From: Paramarasmius palmivorus
Lineage: Eukaryota; Basidiomycota; Agaricomycetes; Agaricales; Marasmiaceae
Direction of reading: 5' to 3'
NCBI GenBank assembly: GCA_037176845.1
Contig: JAYKXP010000054.1
Location: 62,001 to 126,000, forward strand
Length of the DNA stretch: 64,000 bases
This document shows positions 61,599 through 64,000 of the stretch, piece by piece. Within the stretch, counting starts at the first letter, position 1; every line of letters starts with the position of its first letter. The position numbers and the translations under genes were made by a program. The notes beneath the pieces are model-generated. The model had not been told where the DNA came from and did no database searches. It saw only the letters and a list, made by a program, of their open reading frames with translations.

Positions 61599-63135
61599 TG
61601 TGGTCGACAAGTCCTGAGGAATACGCTGCGTCTTTGATCACCGTCGAGAACGTTGTTATATTTCCCGTGTCCTCCTTATTGGTGGGGTTCGCGCTGTCTC
61701 TCATTGTGCCACTGGACTGACGTTTCGTGAATAGGCTATGTATTTTGTCTACGGTGCGTCTCTTGTTTCGCCAGGAACCCCAGGCCTTGGCACTCACTTA
61801 CATTTTCCTCAGGTCTCTATGTTCTCACTTTTGGGATATACCTTTATGGCAGACGTGGCCACTGCCACGAGCAAAGGCTCAACGGTACCACCTTTGCGGA
61901 CAAGCCCTACCTTGGACTAATCACAATCCTTTTTGTGCTCTCTACAACCTTTGTCATAGTTTACACTATCGACAACGTTGGTTTCCCTATCATTCTCTTC
62001 AACGCGCTCAAGACCAAGGATTATCAAACCGTCATCTCGTACTCGGCGCATGGTTCGGTAGTTTTCTAGTAAGCTGACTATGTCTTGTTCCCCTGTTGAT
62101 ACTGTCTGACTGTTCCGCTAGCTCGCTTGAATGGATAATTCCAGCTCTTTTAAAGTGCGTAATTCTTGTTGATGTTCAAGTAGAGAAACTGACGTGGTAA
62201 AACGACAGTTTCACGGCGGATTTGATTGTTGTGATTGTTCATATATGTGCCCATACGCAATCGCGACTCAACTTGAACTATGACAGGTTCATCGTTGCTA
62301 TGCGATTTGGAGCTTCGACAAACGAATCGGCATACCCTCGATAATAGCTTCGGTTGTCATAAATGGTACTTGTTCTGTTTTATCCCTTTTCCGTACTGAC
62401 TGGCCTCCAGCCACAGGAATCATTGGCATCGTTATATTCCTGGTCGCTGTCAACTCTGACGAAACAGATAAATTATCTGCCGAGGGAGATACTGTCTCTT
62501 TTGCGTTCATCGTCGGCAGCGCTGTCGTCAATGCTATCCTTACTTTACTTACTGGTGCGTTCCCCTTTTATTTCAGTGTTTCCTCAACTCTAAGCTTCGT
62601 ATAGCCGGTCGCATCTGGTGGATCCATAGACAAGTTCGTGCCCACGGTGCTCTTTCAAGCGATAGACTCGTTCAAACTGTTTGTCGAATCATGTAGGTGG
62701 TATTATCTGCTTCTCAATCTCATACTCACATTCTCATTGGATAGCTTCGAATCGGGCCTCCTCTACCCACTCTGCCAAACAACAGCCCTAATCGCGAATA
62801 ACGCTGGTTCAGGCCCAATTCCTTTCGATTTCCTACCAATCTCCACATTGAGTGCGGTGATTATCTCTTCGTCTTGTCAGTACCTTTCGGGATTTACTGA
62901 TGGAGTTTGGCAACAGGGAATCGCACCTACGCTTATCATGGTGCGCGCAAATCTCGGAAAGAATGTCGAGAGTCTGCAAAATGGAGAGTTCCTTTCGGAT
63001 ATTCGGTTCAACAATAATCTCAATCACGGAGCTGGGGATCAGGAAGAGCAAAAGAATGGGGGATTGCATGGTGGCCGGAAAACAGGGTTTACAGATTCGG
63101 ACAGTCGAGAGTCGTCTCTGCAGACCGTCCCTTAA
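61599..63135 (+). CDS. Seven-helix membrane protein of an expanded Agaricomycete family
   Basis: Multi-pass membrane protein of a family very common in mushroom genomes, with no known function. Likely start MWSTSPEEYAASLITVENVV, with the first helix VVIFPVSSLL; about eight small introns follow. Joined exons read MYFVYGLYVLTFGIYLYG, YLGLITILFVLSTTFVIVYT, SLEWIIPALL, HRCYAIWSFDKRIGIPSIIA, TGIIGIVIFLVAVNSDETD, FAFIVGSAVVNAILTLLTAG then RIWWIHRQ, and ESGLLYPLCQTTALIANN. A stretch with SSSCQ leads to GIAPTLIMVRANLGKNVE. The [RY]CYAIW after helix 3, GRIWWI and IAPTLIMVR are the features that I recognise. The hydrophilic tail ends SSLQTVP. The first donor is uncertain (GTGGGG at about 61,681). The promoter side has no clear TATA. 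Confidence 0.72.
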
Positions 63136-63339
63136 ACTTTGTACGGAATAATGCCGATTCGTCTAACTAGTGGAATCACTACCTGCTTATTTGGATACTC
63201 TGAGATCGTTTTGTTTGTGAGACTTGGGATGTATCTTTTGTTGTGTTTGGTAGTACACAGAACCGACAACCTGTTTTCGTTGTCGACCTGGATATCCAAT
63301 GTTTTGCGAAATTTGAATCAATGTCAGTTCCCTCATTCG

Positions 63340-63545
63340 CATAGGCAAATGATACTCAGCCTTAATTGTCTACTCTGTCGGGAAGATAAAGTTCAGTATC
63401 TTCAGCTTGCGCTCACTGACCGTTTTACTTCTAATTTGGATCAGATCAACGAATAAACTGGAAAATCATAGTAGCATTGACAACCCCGTCTCCTACGCCG
63501 ATGGGGTATGGGTCGCCTTTCTGGCACTAATATGCGCACATCATC
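63340..63545. repeat. NLR-upstream repeat, inverted copy G
   Basis: Reverse complement of the right part of the repeat unit: CAGTATCTTCAGCTTGCGCTCACTGACC as split around 63,392-63,420, then TTGGATCAGATCAACGAATAAACTGG, and CCCGTCTCCTACGCCGATGGGG. It is the only copy in opposite orientation and lies beyond the Rxt3-like and seven-helix genes. Confidence 0.6.
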
Positions 63546-64000
63546 ACGGTCTATCGCAGTTTCGCGTGCGCAGATCCCTTTTGTCAGTGAGGGGAGCCTA
63601 ATATCGCCATACGGCAACTACACCCGCGCGTCCGAGAATTAAGAATTCGTCTTGATGTGGGCGCTGACCTCTTCTTTGAACGCCTAAATGTAGACCTTTT
63701 GAAACGAACCTGGCTCATATGAAGCGTCCGTCTTGTAATCTAATCGAGAAGCACCCGTCATTGATCTTGTGTGCTCATATTCCGTCCTAGCCCGTAGCTG
63801 GGTGCATCTTTCCCATGAACAGCGATCGCATAACTCGGAGAGTTCGGATGTTTTACGACAATGCACAGTAATAACCGTGGCGTCCGCTAGTTCACTGAGA
63901 AATCGCAAGGCCCGAGAAGGATATGGACCTCCGATAACATGGGACGGGTCGAGGATTGGAACGAGACCGATGTCTAGTCGGAGTTTCTTTGTCACTGGGT
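63546..64000. other. Right edge, no supported gene
   Basis: A minus-strand frame at 63684-63995 (103 codons, contains CDRCSWERC) is open to near the window end and could be part of a gene continuing to the right. I do not recognise it. Confidence 0.35.

Overview
The window is a stretch of a filamentous basidiomycete (Agaricomycete-type) nuclear genome. Genes are dense and lie on both strands. Most are split by many introns of about 45-70 bp with GT(A/G)xGT donors and short AG acceptors. Several proteins belong to families typical of mushroom-forming fungi: a small secreted protein, a NACHT-type NLR, a short seven-helix protein and GT61. I saw no tRNA, rRNA or CRISPR array. Exon joins were made by eye from splice signals and reading frame. 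Family names come from recognised motifs, not from database searches.

Left part (1-34 kb) is ordinary gene-rich sequence: Mediator subunit Med1 (runs off the left edge), a small secreted protein, a very long disordered Ser/Pro-rich protein with one C-terminal membrane helix, a GT61 glycosyltransferase, a CNT nucleoside transporter, a DCAF7/WDR68 WD-repeat protein, two tandem paralogous MFS sugar transporters, a small conserved Cys-containing protein, an Apq12-like membrane protein, a mitochondrial pyruvate carrier subunit, a CBM5/12-DM9 lectin-like protein and an Rdh54/RAD54B-type Swi2/Snf2 translocase.

Middle part (34-45.7 kb) holds an amidohydrolase divergent from the ERAD ubiquitin ligase HRD1, then AIM41 (GatB/YqeY), queuosine salvage protein Qng1 (DUF2419) and a NACHT NLR.

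The interval 45.7-57 kb is the unusual part. It is built mostly of broken copies of its neighbours: an inverted copy of the 3' end of the Rxt3-like gene, a 5' fragment of the amidohydrolase, two HRD1 fragments in opposite orientations, and an NLR 5' fragment without its start codon. After these come several diverged copies of the NLR upstream region. A 5'-truncated, mutated LINE and an intact-looking two-exon C2H2 zinc-finger gene sit inside. The fragments keep the order amidohydrolase - HRD1 - NLR, so the simplest reading is a decayed tandem duplication of the 36.7-45.7 kb block, later broken by retrotransposon insertion, inversion and local amplification.

Right part (57-64 kb) holds an Rxt3-like histone-deacetylase-complex gene with a large Arg/Asp/Glu repeat, a seven-helix membrane protein gene, and one more inverted copy of the NLR-upstream repeat near the right edge.
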